NCBI GenBank assembly: GCA_028565635.1
Contig: JAOXYB010023180.1
Span: 1 to 33,040, forward strand
Direction: 5' to 3'
DNA length: 33,040 nt
Source of the DNA: Phoronis ovalis
Taxonomy: Eukaryota > Phoronida > Phoronidae
Shown here: one piece after another, positions 1 to 9,197 of the stretch
Position numbering within the stretch: position 1 is the stretch's first letter
How the letters are laid out: each line of letters starts with the position of its first letter
Notes under the pieces: generated by a model
Database searches by the model: none
What the model was told of the DNA's origin: nothing
Seen by the model: the letters and a program-made list of their open reading frames with translations, nothing else
Made by a program: the position numbers and the translations under genes

Positions 1-689
1 GTCATAAAAAATTAATTAAATTTTGTGCGTTGCATACACAAGTCTAAAAATACCACCATAACATAGCATGAATGTTACAGTTTCAGAATTAACATTTATT
101 TTGTATGAAAAATATATAATGCGCATTTTTATTTAAACAGTGACGAGGGTCCGACTTAGCCTTAACTGTTGACCTGCAGGTGTAGACTTCTTGTCAACAT
201 TTGCTATACGGGTCTGATTTCACCATTATGCAGTAGACCTCTTTGTTAAAATGAATTGATTAAGTGCCACGCGATCAGTGTTAGCGACATACGTTTGTCT
301 CGTGGACAAGGAGTCCAATAAAAAATCAGAAAGCGTGTTGTTTTTTGTGTAGATTGACTAGGGATGTAACTCGTTGTTAGTGAGGCTCTGATATATATTT
401 TGGGCCGTCGAAGGTTCATATTTATTAAATTTCTTCAAATGGCACAGGATCCTATAAGATCAAACTAGTTTTATTCTCTTTTATGTCTCGTTATCCTAAC
501 GGTAAGAAAAGGTTTTATATGAAAATACTTTTTACAGAAATTATAACTATGTACTGGTGCATTTACACAAGTGGAAACACTATTGAACATGAATATATAA
601 AACTTTTATAAAACGCGTGTATAAAGAAGAACTAACTATCTATACTTACAAGACAGTTTTGAATGACTATGTGTGTTTTTCTTTTCTAG
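1..689. other. Upstream region of the TRPV gene, no coding exon seen
   Basis: No convincing coding exon is visible on either strand. The segment is AT-rich. A TATA-like run lies near 593-602 and again near 608-615. A donor-like gtaaga occurs at 502 and a strong acceptor at 688-689. A 5' UTR intron of about 190 bp just before the start codon is therefore possible but unproven. Confidence 0.4.
676..689 (+). promoter_or_regulatory. Splice acceptor immediately upstream of the TRPV start codon
   Basis: A pyrimidine tract followed by ctag ends at 689, and the ATG begins at 693, leaving only three bases (ACA) between acceptor and start. This implies either a non-coding upstream exon with a 5' UTR intron or a spliced-leader trans-splice site. 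The sequence cannot tell them apart. Confidence 0.55.
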
Positions 690-692
690 ACA

Positions 693-3491
693 ATGTCAAA
701 GCGGGCAAAGAAGCGTTCACCTAAGGTCAGCCAGTCAGAACCCTCATTTAGTCGGTCGCGAGAACATGATGCCATTCAAGAAGAAACTGAAGACACAACG
801 TTGGGTTGTTCCATTGAAATTGGAGATGATCAAAGAAGTATCTTGTCAAACGATATGCTTATATATAAGAATAAAAGGAATTCAAACCGAGGGCCAATAA
901 GAAGTTCAAACTCATCTGCAGCAAGCATTGACTCTGGGACTGTTCATGATAATCTCTTAGAGATACGAAACAGGCGTTTTTCAGGTAGCGACATTATACG
1001 AAACCAAATACAGGAACCATTAATGTCATATGACGAAAGGGAACGATACAAATGCGAAATGAAAGAAAAAATTAAAAGCGATGAAAAATCATTTCGCGAC
1101 GAATTATTTATTTGCTCGCGTAAAGGCAGTTCAGATAAAATGGACATTTTATTAACAATTATGGAAGAAAGCACATATCTAATTAACGACAGATTATTTG
1201 TAGATGAGACAGAGGACACTTTGCTTCATACAGCGTTGCATTATAGGCAAGGGGCCATTGCGCAACTGTTGTTAGATCACTATCCCGACATGATTTTCCA
1301 AACGTCGGGAGAAAATGGTCCCACAGTCTTGCACGTAGCTGTTGCAATGAAAGACCATCAAGCAGTTAAACTTTTATTTAATCGCACTGACCGTCTGACA
1401 AGAGAACATATTCGTTCGTACATGGAAAAGAAGGACAATTTTGACATCCGTCACGAAAAAACTAAGCATCTCCTTAGAAGTTGCAGTGAAGTCCATAGTT
1501 TAGTAGAAACATTGTTACATCAGCAAGTGCGTGGTGATGACTACGCAAACACGTGTATGGAAGGAGAATTACCATTGACCATAGCTGCATGGAATACTGA
1601 TGAAAAAATGTGTCATTTGCTTATTGAAAATGGCGCGAAGTTAAAAGAAAAGAACAGTAAAGGAGATTCAGTTTTTCACGAAATTGTTAAACTTTCAGTA
1701 CAACCTGAAGCTACTGATAAGGATAATCAAACAAGGCTAAATAACTTAATAACCTTATTCCACTTTTTGATTGAAGAAGCTGAATGCTCGATTAACGATA
1801 AGTGCGAAACAGATACAGATTTTGAAACAAGTCGATCACAATTGTTGTCGGAATTATTTTCTATTAAAAATAATGAAAACTATACACCTCTAGCTTTAGC
1901 TGCTAAACTTGGAGCTCCACATATCTACAGTTTGATAATAAACTTACGAAGAGTGTACCGTTTTTTGCACGCTACAAATGGTGTGTGTGATGTTTTCTTT
2001 TACGATGTTACAGATATTGATACTTGTACATCAACGGAAAGCGGTAAGTCTATCTTGGAATGTATTCCAGACAATAGAGATCCGTCCACAGCATTTACAT
2101 TTGTAGAAATGATGCCTATTAAGCAAGTAATTAATTTCAAGTGGTTGAAGTATGCAAAGATTTTCTATGCTTGGATGTTCGTTCATTTCATTCTTATGAT
2201 AGCGCTAACAACTGTCGCCATCTACCGGCCTGTGTTTTTTAACGTATCCTCAACTGAATTGCTTACATCTTTTATGGATTACCAACCCGGAAGTCAGGAA
2301 ATACAAACGTTTATTAATTCTTATTCTAATGCAGGCGATTATGTTAGGCTTGTTATTGAAATTATCATTTTGATATACGCTGGAATTATTCTTGTTCTTG
2401 AATTTGCTGACATCATAAAGACACGAACTTTACCATTTTCTACACATATTCTGCACAATGAACAGTATCGTTTAGTTATAATCATATTTGCGTCAGGAAT
2501 AATATGTTCCTTTGTACTACGATTGGCGGTATATCGTTATGAGCATATCTCTATGATTATTTCTTTAATAACCGGATGGTGGTTTTTGTTATTCTTCACA
2601 CGTGGATTCCGCAAGTTTAGCTACTTCACCGTTCTGATTAACAAAGTGGTTTTCGGGGATTTATTGCGATTTTCCATTCTTATAATAATTTTACTCGTTT
2701 CCTTTTCATCGGCAATGTATTTAACGTTTAAATCGTCACAGGTAATGCCAAAGGAATTCAGAACGTTTTGGGATTCAATGTTTACATTATTTAAACTTGC
2801 TTTAGGTTTAGCAGAAATTAATGTTTTAGATAATTCGCCATTCCCTGAATTAAGCACAATTTTATTTATAGTTTTTGTAGTTTTAGCGTACGTGTTGGCA
2901 GTAAACATGTTAATAGCTATGGTGTCTGAAACATGCGCAACAGTAGCTAAGACGAAAATCACACAATGGAAGTTACAAAAACTAACAATTATTCTTTTTT
3001 TGGAGAAAAGATTACCTAAAATATGGCGTGTAAAGGTTGGTTCAAAAAAATTAGCTGAAACGTTTAGAAAACCAAATTTATTAACAAATGCTAAGAATAT
3101 TTTAAAGGGGGGTCTCAGATCTAATAACGAACAGCATTCGAGCAAAGGGTCCAGGTATTTTTATAAAGTCAAAACAAACACAACTCATTATGATACTGCT
3201 AATTCATTGAGATCTTCCCAGTCTTATAAATCTGAAAAGTTTGGTCGAAATAAAGCTTATGAAATCGACATGAAAAATATTATGCTATCAACAATGAGGA
3301 ATGGAGGAACGTTTCCACTGGGCAGCGGTCACTCTTATCGCGAAAACAAAAAGAGGCGTTTAGATCGAGGTGCACGTGAGGCATCTAACCTAGAATCAAG
3401 TAGATCATATAATGAAGAATCCCGTAGGACTTCAACTCCTAGGCCTGTAGAGAAAAGGGACAGTCAGGTTAAATTAGAAATTGGTGACTAA
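693..3491 (+). CDS. TRPV-type cation channel, complete single coding exon
   Basis: This encodes a 932-aa channel subunit of the transient receptor potential vanilloid family, expected to form tetrameric, calcium-permeable cation channels. A charged, disordered N-terminus (1-150) precedes ankyrin-repeat helices at about 174-232, 290-335 and 396-420, including the family-typical TPLALAAKLG. The pre-S1 segment contains YDVTDIDTC and SILECI. Six membrane segments follow at about S1 487-512, S2 550-573, S3 593-611, S4 619-636, S5 653-681 and S6 721-748, with a pore helix at 688-703 and a filter LGLAE at 704-708. The S4-S5 linker has FTRGFRKF and FGDLLRF, and the TRP helix after S6 carries W759 in ITQWKLQ. 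The tail after 790 is Ser/Arg-rich. The start at 693 is the first ATG after a splice acceptor. No intron interrupts the ORF, unlike the neighbouring adaptor gene. TRPV assignment is firm; the subtype is not. Confidence 0.93.
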   Translation: MSKRAKKRSPKVSQSEPSFSRSREHDAIQEETEDTTLGCSIEIGDDQRSILSNDMLIYKNKRNSNRGPIRSSNSSAASIDSGTVHDNLLEIRNRRFSGSDIIRNQIQEPLMSYDERERYKCEMKEKIKSDEKSFRDELFICSRKGSSDKMDILLTIMEESTYLINDRLFVDETEDTLLHTALHYRQGAIAQLLLDHYPDMIFQTSGENGPTVLHVAVAMKDHQAVKLLFNRTDRLTREHIRSYMEKKDNFDIRHEKTKHLLRSCSEVHSLVETLLHQQVRGDDYANTCMEGELPLTIAAWNTDEKMCHLLIENGAKLKEKNSKGDSVFHEIVKLSVQPEATDKDNQTRLNNLITLFHFLIEEAECSINDKCETDTDFETSRSQLLSELFSIKNNENYTPLALAAKLGAPHIYSLIINLRRVYRFLHATNGVCDVFFYDVTDIDTCTSTESGKSILECIPDNRDPSTAFTFVEMMPIKQVINFKWLKYAKIFYAWMFVHFILMIALTTVAIYRPVFFNVSSTELLTSFMDYQPGSQEIQTFINSYSNAGDYVRLVIEIIILIYAGIILVLEFADIIKTRTLPFSTHILHNEQYRLVIIIFASGIICSFVLRLAVYRYEHISMIISLITGWWFLLFFTRGFRKFSYFTVLINKVVFGDLLRFSILIIILLVSFSSAMYLTFKSSQVMPKEFRTFWDSMFTLFKLALGLAEINVLDNSPFPELSTILFIVFVVLAYVLAVNMLIAMVSETCATVAKTKITQWKLQKLTIILFLEKRLPKIWRVKVGSKKLAETFRKPNLLTNAKNILKGGLRSNNEQHSSKGSRYFYKVKTNTTHYDTANSLRSSQSYKSEKFGRNKAYEIDMKNIMLSTMRNGGTFPLGSGHSYRENKKRRLDRGAREASNLESSRSYNEESRRTSTPRPVEKRDSQVKLEIGD

Positions 3492-3644
3492 ACTTGTTGT
3501 TATCTGTTTTTATATCGCATTGTGACGTCGTTTTTCGCTCCTAAAAGTGAGAACATGTTTCAGAGACAGTTAGTTGCGCATCATGTAATTGTACTTGTCG
3601 CCATGCATTTTATATGTTTTTATTAACATGTTATTTATCTTATC

Positions 3645-3650
3645 AATAAA
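3645..3650 (+). promoter_or_regulatory. Poly(A) signal AATAAA of the TRPV gene
   Basis: A canonical AATAAA lies about 154 bases after the TAA stop and is followed by a GT/T-rich stretch, as expected for a cleavage site. Confidence 0.65.
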
Positions 3651-3999
3651 ACTGTTGTTACACTGTTCATTCAAACTTGTTTAGTATTTTTAGATTTGCT
3701 GTTTATTATAGGGTGAACCACGGGGAAATACCTATACCTTATGACTGATCATGCACGACACCTGACAAATCTGGTCCTCATGTGGCACTAGCTAGGATAT
3801 ACACAACTCTTAGAGTTTTATATTTCCTAGTGTGGCATAAGTACATCATTAGATTTCTCACCTACTTGCATGAAATATCATTGATAGGTTTTAATACATA
3901 ATTTTATATCAAAGTTCCCAGGAAATTCTTCATTTATAGAACATCTTTGGGAATATCCCAGTGGACTTATTGTCCATACTGTTTTGGAGAAAAACTGCG

Positions 4000-4140
4000 T
4001 CATTCAACTTTATTCCTTTCACACATGGAACTAATATCACTATTATGGAAAAGTGGTCCCGTACCAGCTAGTGAAGCTAGCAGTAACAGCACTAATCCAA
4101 GATACGATAAGATGTTCATAAAGCCGGTAATAACGAGCAT
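4000..4140 (-). other. Small open frame with a hydrophobic N-terminal segment, doubtful
   Basis: Read on the minus strand, 46 codons from the ATG at 4140 to the TGA at 4000 give a hydrophobic core (SYLGLVLLLLASLAG) resembling a signal peptide or membrane segment, followed by a short polar tail with one Cys. A stop codon lies directly upstream in frame. There is no homology I recognise and no clear splice partner. It could be a chance ORF in AT-rich DNA, a decayed exon, or a tiny secreted peptide. Confidence 0.15.
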
Positions 4141-4671
4141 TCACTGTCTTTCAGTTATATCAAAATTTACATGCCAACGCTACAGGAAGAAAAAAGAGGA
4201 AACGATTCGTGCCCTGGCAGACAAATTTGCGATATCGTGATTATATAAATAACAGTCACAGAATATATGCAGTGTGCCAATTTACGAACAAAATTAGAAA
4301 TATATAGAATAGCATCCATCTCATCTTTTACTACTCTAATATTTTTTTAATACTAAAAATAAAAAGCCTTATGCGTCAGTTAAAAAAGACGCATACTCTG
4401 TAGAAAATTCAGCCGATTCTGAATGCTATTCCCTATACATGCAAGAAATCAACTGAATATAAAGTTTCAGAAGTCTCTATGCGTAAAGGGATGAGATTCA
4501 GCATCTATGCAGCACCTGGGTTACAGTTAGTATGCTATAGCTAACGGAAAGTGACAAAATTTTACACATTTTATGCACTCTTTTTTATTTTCAAAGTCGA
4601 TAGCATACCTAGTAGATAGATATACCTTGCACAAGAGAAATCATTCATATTCGTATTGTTATTATGCAATG

Positions 4672-4745
4672 CTGACTGGGGCTCGAACCTTCCTGGATAT
4701 CTGAAAAATCAATTGTAATAACCACTAATTCCCAATGCTTGAGAT
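4672..4745 (-). repeat. tRNA-like pol III promoter trace (possible SINE head)
   Basis: On the minus strand an A-box-like TAGTGGTTA (4719-4727) is followed about 35 bases later by a B-box-like GGTTCGAGCC (4680-4689). The spacing and order are those of a tRNA-derived promoter. The stems of a functional tRNA do not pair well, so a SINE relic or tRNA pseudogene is more likely than a tRNA gene. A chance match is possible. Confidence 0.3.
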
Positions 4746-4935
4746 GCTGAAAACTGAATGTAATATTTGCAAGGCATCTGATTTGCAAACGCTGGATTTC
4801 ATAACGATATTGGATTCTAGCTTCCCAAGTGTGGTTTTAAAACTCCTTGGACGAGTAGCGTAATACATTATCAACTGGCGTACATCTAAAAGCTTTACTG
4901 CTTTTATTCACAGTTGGTGTAGCACTTGCTTACAG

Positions 4936-4958
4936 ACAATATATCCATGTCTTGTATG
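4936..4958 (+). other. 23-nt putative first coding microexon of the unrecognised gene
   Basis: A cttacag acceptor ends at 4935 and a gtaaga donor starts at 4959. The 23-nt exon contains an ATG at 4947 whose frame runs straight into the 5359 exon (ATG then GCA GAC TTG). Phase agreement supports it, but the exon is so short that transcript data are needed. Confidence 0.45.
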
Positions 4959-7953
4959 GTAAGAATTTAAGCTTTTTTACTTTGACAATCCTGGTAGTTT
5001 TTCTTGACATTTCTATTAACAAGCTTAACAAGAATCGAAAATCAATAGAGTAGAGTATAACAATACTGATCTTTGAAACCTTTTGCTTAACTTATAGTTT
5101 TATTACGGGATTAACGTGTTAATTAATGAATGGTATTTAGTGAAAAAAAATTAATTAGATCTTTTAACAGTTTATTTTAAGGGTACACCACAACGTTCCG
5201 TGTTTTGCACATGCACCGTGCATTTCTTGCTTAAAACAGGCGTCTAGTCATTTACACACCGACGTTTAATTAAAATCAGAAGACTGATGACATTCAGTGA
5301 ATGTTTTCATCATTTATGCACGATAACATTAGTGTTGCATTTCTTTTCCCATTTACAGGCAGACTTGCAATCTAAACCTGCTTCCAGTGAAGGTAAGTTT
5401 TATACTATCAACTTCAAAGTACTTCAACCAATTTTCTTTACAGTTTTAATGTTATTTCAATTCAGGTTTCAAGTAAAAAATGACAGCATTTCTTAAGCTT
5501 TATAACTATAGAATTATATCAATTAAATTAAACATAAACTTTTAGATTTCTCACGATGCTCTGTTTTGGCTAATTATCAAAGTATGGAAATTTGATCTTA
5601 GCATATAGTTTAAGTTGTTAGTTTGATCATCCTTTCAGCTTTTGTAACACTTTGTTCTTAATTCTTTCGTGCATTGTGTTATCTTGCCCACACTTGCTTC
5701 TGGCTATAGATATAACACACTGCGGGAAAAAACTTGAAATTTTGTTTTTGATACCAGCAGTACTAAGTCACTATCTTATCGTCGGTTGATTCACGGCTTG
5801 CTGAAAGGTCATCGCGCTTTTTGTTTGCAGATTACTTTATCTTGCTATAACAATTAGCTAAAAATAGATAATTGCTTGCACTTTACTGTTAATTAACCTT
5901 CCAAGTTGAAACATTACCACTAGTTTATTTTAATTGAACTTTGCTACTCCTTTGGTTTATTTAATTGTTTGTAAGTTGTGCTCTTAAATCCCATCAGTGA
6001 TTTCTGTTCAAACAATTTTATAGGAAAGTTTTGCCCACTTTTGTTCCCTTCTATCAACAAATATAATAACCGTCATTCGTTTTGTTTTAATTAGCTTAAA
6101 AAGTAATCACAACCGTTTTGCAACATGGATATAGTCCCACTACGTTTTTTATACAAATGGTACAATTTTTCTTGTATCGTTTGTTATTAAAATATTTTGT
6201 AATTGTTACAGAGGCCATGAACAATGTTGTAGAAGTAAACATCATTGGAAACAGTGTAAAAACAATAAAGCAACAGATAACAAGTCAGAAAGACATGGGT
6301 TCATGTGCAAGTGCAAGAACAACTGGTAGTCCAACAATTTCGCCCGGCAACAGTCTAAACCCAATACAGAACAGTGAATACACTGAAGTGGACGCGAATG
6401 GTACGAGCGACAAAGTTGACAGCCAGCAGCAGAAAATGTCCATAGAAGAACAAGACAATGGAAAGCTAAATGGTCGAACATGTATTGGAGAGGGAATTCC
6501 ACCCAAAAAGCCACCTAGGTCCCCGCCGCCTTATCAAGACTTTATTCCGGAAGTTGTGCCGCGTACTATGACCGTGACGGAATCTACTCAGACTGATCCT
6601 GAGATGATTCCAGGTAGTGACAAAAACAAAATATCAGTACAATCTGATATCGATAAACCTTACCTGAAGCAAGATGAAGAAATAATTGCCGTCAACACAG
6701 ATGCTGTAACATTAACGAATGAGGCAACATTCACAAAAAAGGAAACTTTCATAAATGCCGAAGATGTAGTTGTAACTGAAGGCGAACGGTGCACTAAAAG
6801 CAGTGAATCATTACAAAATCTGCCTGTAGATGCTTCTAACAACCAGAATAATACCGGAAATCCTGCTATCAGAGGCACCAGTCCTTTGATAGAAACAAGA
6901 AGCCCAACAAAACCGATAGTTATTGAAATGACGCCAGAGATCCCAATTGTTGACGAATATAACGATGGTGGCGACAAATCAACGATTGTCGAAAACAAAC
7001 AACAGCAAGAAACCCTCAAATGCATGAAACAGTCACCGACTGAAGATAAATTGCAGGTTGACGTGGTTTCTACGCCCGATGATGATGATGACTTGTCAAA
7101 AGAAATTATCCACAAAGAAACGAATCTAGACCACGCAAACATCAAACTTGAAACTATCGCTTACCCTACCAAACCATGTGATGCAGCTGTAAAATGTCCA
7201 AAGCTGGTTGACGAAGCAAATGAAGAGTCAGCGACAACGCAAAGTATATCCAATCCCACGACACCTGTAGAAGCAGAAATAGCAGTAATTCAACAGGAAG
7301 AAAATAACGAATGTTTATCACAAGATAAGGTGGATGAACTAATTTCTTCTGGGGAAGCAATTTCGGATGACACCGACCAGTCTAACTGTGGTTTGAAACT
7401 TACTGAAGAAAAATCTTCTGAGCAAAATGATCTGAAAATCGAGCATAAGGAAATCCCAGAATCCGCTGCAAGTAGAACGAAGATTGAACCTCAATCCTCA
7501 CACCATGACAATCGAAACGACCCTCCTACGGGCAACACTGGAGATGTCAATTTACAAACTACACCTTCGAATGATCTCGAAACTATCAGCCCGGAAAATG
7601 ACCGTCGAATATTAAGCAACGAAACGTGTCTGACAACTGGTGATAAGAGTAGCGAGATTGCACAAAGAAATTCGGAAAAAGAAATTGTAACCTCGTGCAA
7701 AGATATCACGCCTTCTCAGCACGTTGATTCAATTTGTGTACAGAAATCAAAGAGTATCGGAGACGACGAAAAGTGTGCTGGTAATTTTCCAGAAAGCACC
7801 AATTTGTCAAAAAGGAAACTAAAGGATGCGTATCAACTATTTCGGAATCTAAAGGTTGAAATGGATGCCTTACGTCAACAAATGGGTGTTGTCCAGGGAA
7901 GGATGGACATAGTTAATGAGGCATTTATCTCCGCCATAGAAGATACAAACTGA
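4947..7953 (+). CDS. Unrecognised disordered protein with PPPY motif and C-terminal coiled coil
   Basis: I do not recognise this gene. Proposed coding exons are 4947-4958 (ATG TCT TGT ATG), 5359-5392 and 6212-7953. Each has an acceptor and/or gtaag donor, and the phases join in frame (0, then 1), giving about 595 aa. If the tiny exons are wrong, translation could begin at the ATG at 6217, six bases after an acceptor, giving 578 aa. Most of the product is low-complexity, rich in Ser, Thr, Asn, Glu and Asp, with no membrane segment. A proline patch PPKKPPRSPPPY at about 112-123 offers SH3 and WW ligands. The last 50 residues (about 546-595) are different: basic and helical, with heptad-like Leu/Met spacing (LSKRKLKDAYQLF, VEMDALRQQMG), ending in a short acidic tail. 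A scaffold role through the coiled coil is only an inference. Confidence 0.7.
5359..5392 (+). other. 34-nt internal coding exon of the unrecognised gene
   Basis: It is bounded by tttacag at 5352-5358 and gtaagt at 5393. It encodes ADLQSKPASSE plus one base, which completes a Glu codon with the AG at the start of the 6212 exon. Both splice sites are strong and the frame is continuous on both sides. Confidence 0.65.
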
Positions 7954-8846
7954 CTCTGAAAAGAGTGTACGGCAAAAATAATTAAATGATATTAAACCCA
8001 GAACAATTGCTGTACACGCCGGACAGAAAACGTGACAGGTATCAGCAGGTGGACACATATTGTCTGAAAATGAGAATGGAATATCTACGTTGCCAATTTC
8101 GTGCTATGAAATGACATTGAATTGATGCGCTTTCAAAATCTACTCACTTCTCCGCACAAAATTAAGTATAATGCTGTAAAAATATCAAAAATGTAAAAAG
8201 CTGATTATAACAAAACAATATAGATATAGAAAGTATATTCTTTCTTATTTTCTTCTGAATAGTCCTAGATTTATTATATTATACTATTCAACAATTATAA
8301 ATGAAGACTAATCTGGTTGATGATATGCAGTGTGTAACAAATCTTTATTTAAATATACGCGTGTAATATTATATACAAACTGATTTGTTGTTAAACTGTA
8401 CAGTACATGATTGCATTAACATTTCCGATACGAAAAAGTAATATTACTAGTACATTGAGCGTGTTATGTAGACCCGAACGTGACACAGATTGACAACTAT
8501 TTACAATGAAAAACTTATTCATCACTAGTTGTGTTTATGCCGTCTTTGACATAGATACAATCATGGCCAAGTTTCGTTATATAGAAACCTGCCGCTGATA
8601 ACGCATGTACTGTTTTTACATAAAATTATGTTTTTGCCGCTTGGGTTCCCCGTGTCACTTAGTTCTACACCGGACTTTTACACAGATAACTGGAGTGCCA
8701 GCTACGAACAGAATTTTTATCTTTATTAAAAGTGTAAACATCCGCTTACATGAAAATTATTTCTAACACAATAAAGTCACTAAAAGATGTTTCCTCAGTC
8801 AGCATGATTTTGGCGCCACCTTTATAACAACACTGACACTCACCAA
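7954..8846. other. 3' UTR and spacer of the unrecognised gene
   Basis: AT-rich, with no coding structure on either strand. A clear AATAAA occurs at 8770-8775. Earlier poly(A) use at weaker variants cannot be excluded. The segment runs up to the target duplication of the palindromic MITE. Confidence 0.45.
8770..8775 (+). promoter_or_regulatory. Candidate poly(A) signal AATAAA
   Basis: This is the clear canonical signal downstream of the stop at 7953. It would imply a 3' UTR of about 0.8 kb for the unrecognised gene, so assignment is tentative. Confidence 0.35.
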
Positions 8847-8854
8847 AGTTATCT
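8847..8854. repeat. Target-site duplication, left copy
   Basis: AGTTATCT directly abuts the left end of the MITE and is repeated exactly at 9074-9081 after its right end. Confidence 0.8.
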
Positions 8855-9073
8855 CACGGTCACTGAGCTGGCTAGCATGTGTCATTACATTTTTTAATAA
8901 ATAAATTAATGATATACTATCCATATATTTTTAAATAAATAAATTTATGATATACTATCCATACGGCCTCCTGTGTATATATCATAAATTTATTTATTTA
9001 AAAATATATGGATAGTATATCATTAATTTATTTATTGAAAAATGTAATGACACATGCTCGCCAGCTGACCGTG
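8855..9073. mobile_element. 219-bp palindromic MITE with 8-bp target duplication (hAT-like)
   Basis: The two halves are reverse complements of each other over roughly 105 bp each, with only a few mismatches and one small indel, around a short centre near 8964. The ends are CACGGTCA and TGACCGTG. The flanks carry an exact 8-bp direct duplication AGTTATCT at 8847-8854 and 9074-9081. Each arm contains two copies of a unit with AAATAAATAAATT and GATATACTATCCATA. There is no room for a transposase, so the element is non-autonomous. An 8-bp duplication and CA...TG ends point to the hAT superfamily (P-like elements also give 8 bp). It lies 125 bp before the adaptor gene's start codon. Confidence 0.85.
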
Positions 9074-9081
9074 AGTTATCT
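9074..9081. repeat. Target-site duplication, right copy
   Basis: AGTTATCT follows the right terminus TGACCGTG and matches 8847-8854 exactly. Confidence 0.8.
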
Positions 9082-9197
9082 CCCCTGTTTCATACTATAC
9101 ATGCGCAGTGCAACGTCAGAATGAGGAAGTAACAAATTGTACGGAACGACCCACTTAAAAAGTTTTTGGGAAGTTTGTAAGCAGTATTTTCGTAGCC

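Larger units (their letters stand above)
3651..4935. other. Intergenic spacer between the TRPV gene and the next gene
   Basis: I see no gene with codon structure or splice logic. A 97-codon open frame at 3947-4240 on the plus strand has no recognisable motif. On the minus strand a 46-codon frame (4000-4140) encodes a strongly hydrophobic stretch. A small inverted repeat ATGCGTC/GACGCAT sits at 4371-4377 and 4388-4394. A SINE-like trace is listed separately. Confidence 0.5.

Noticed and set aside
3947-4240. 97-codon plus-strand open frame in the TRPV downstream spacer
   Set aside because: No recognisable domain, no splice or promoter context, and ordinary length for chance in this spacer.
4672-4745. 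A functional tRNA gene on the minus strand
   Set aside because: A- and B-box-like words are present, but the T stem and acceptor stem do not pair well enough.
6118-6211. Hydrophobic N-terminal extension of the unrecognised gene from an ATG at 6118
   Set aside because: It reads through an intron end with a clear acceptor at 6210-6211, and the upstream exon joins in phase to 6212, so the extension is most likely intronic.
6242-7709. Several minus-strand open frames opposite the large exon of the unrecognised gene
   Set aside because: They are antisense shadows of a low-complexity coding exon, with no motifs or splice structure.
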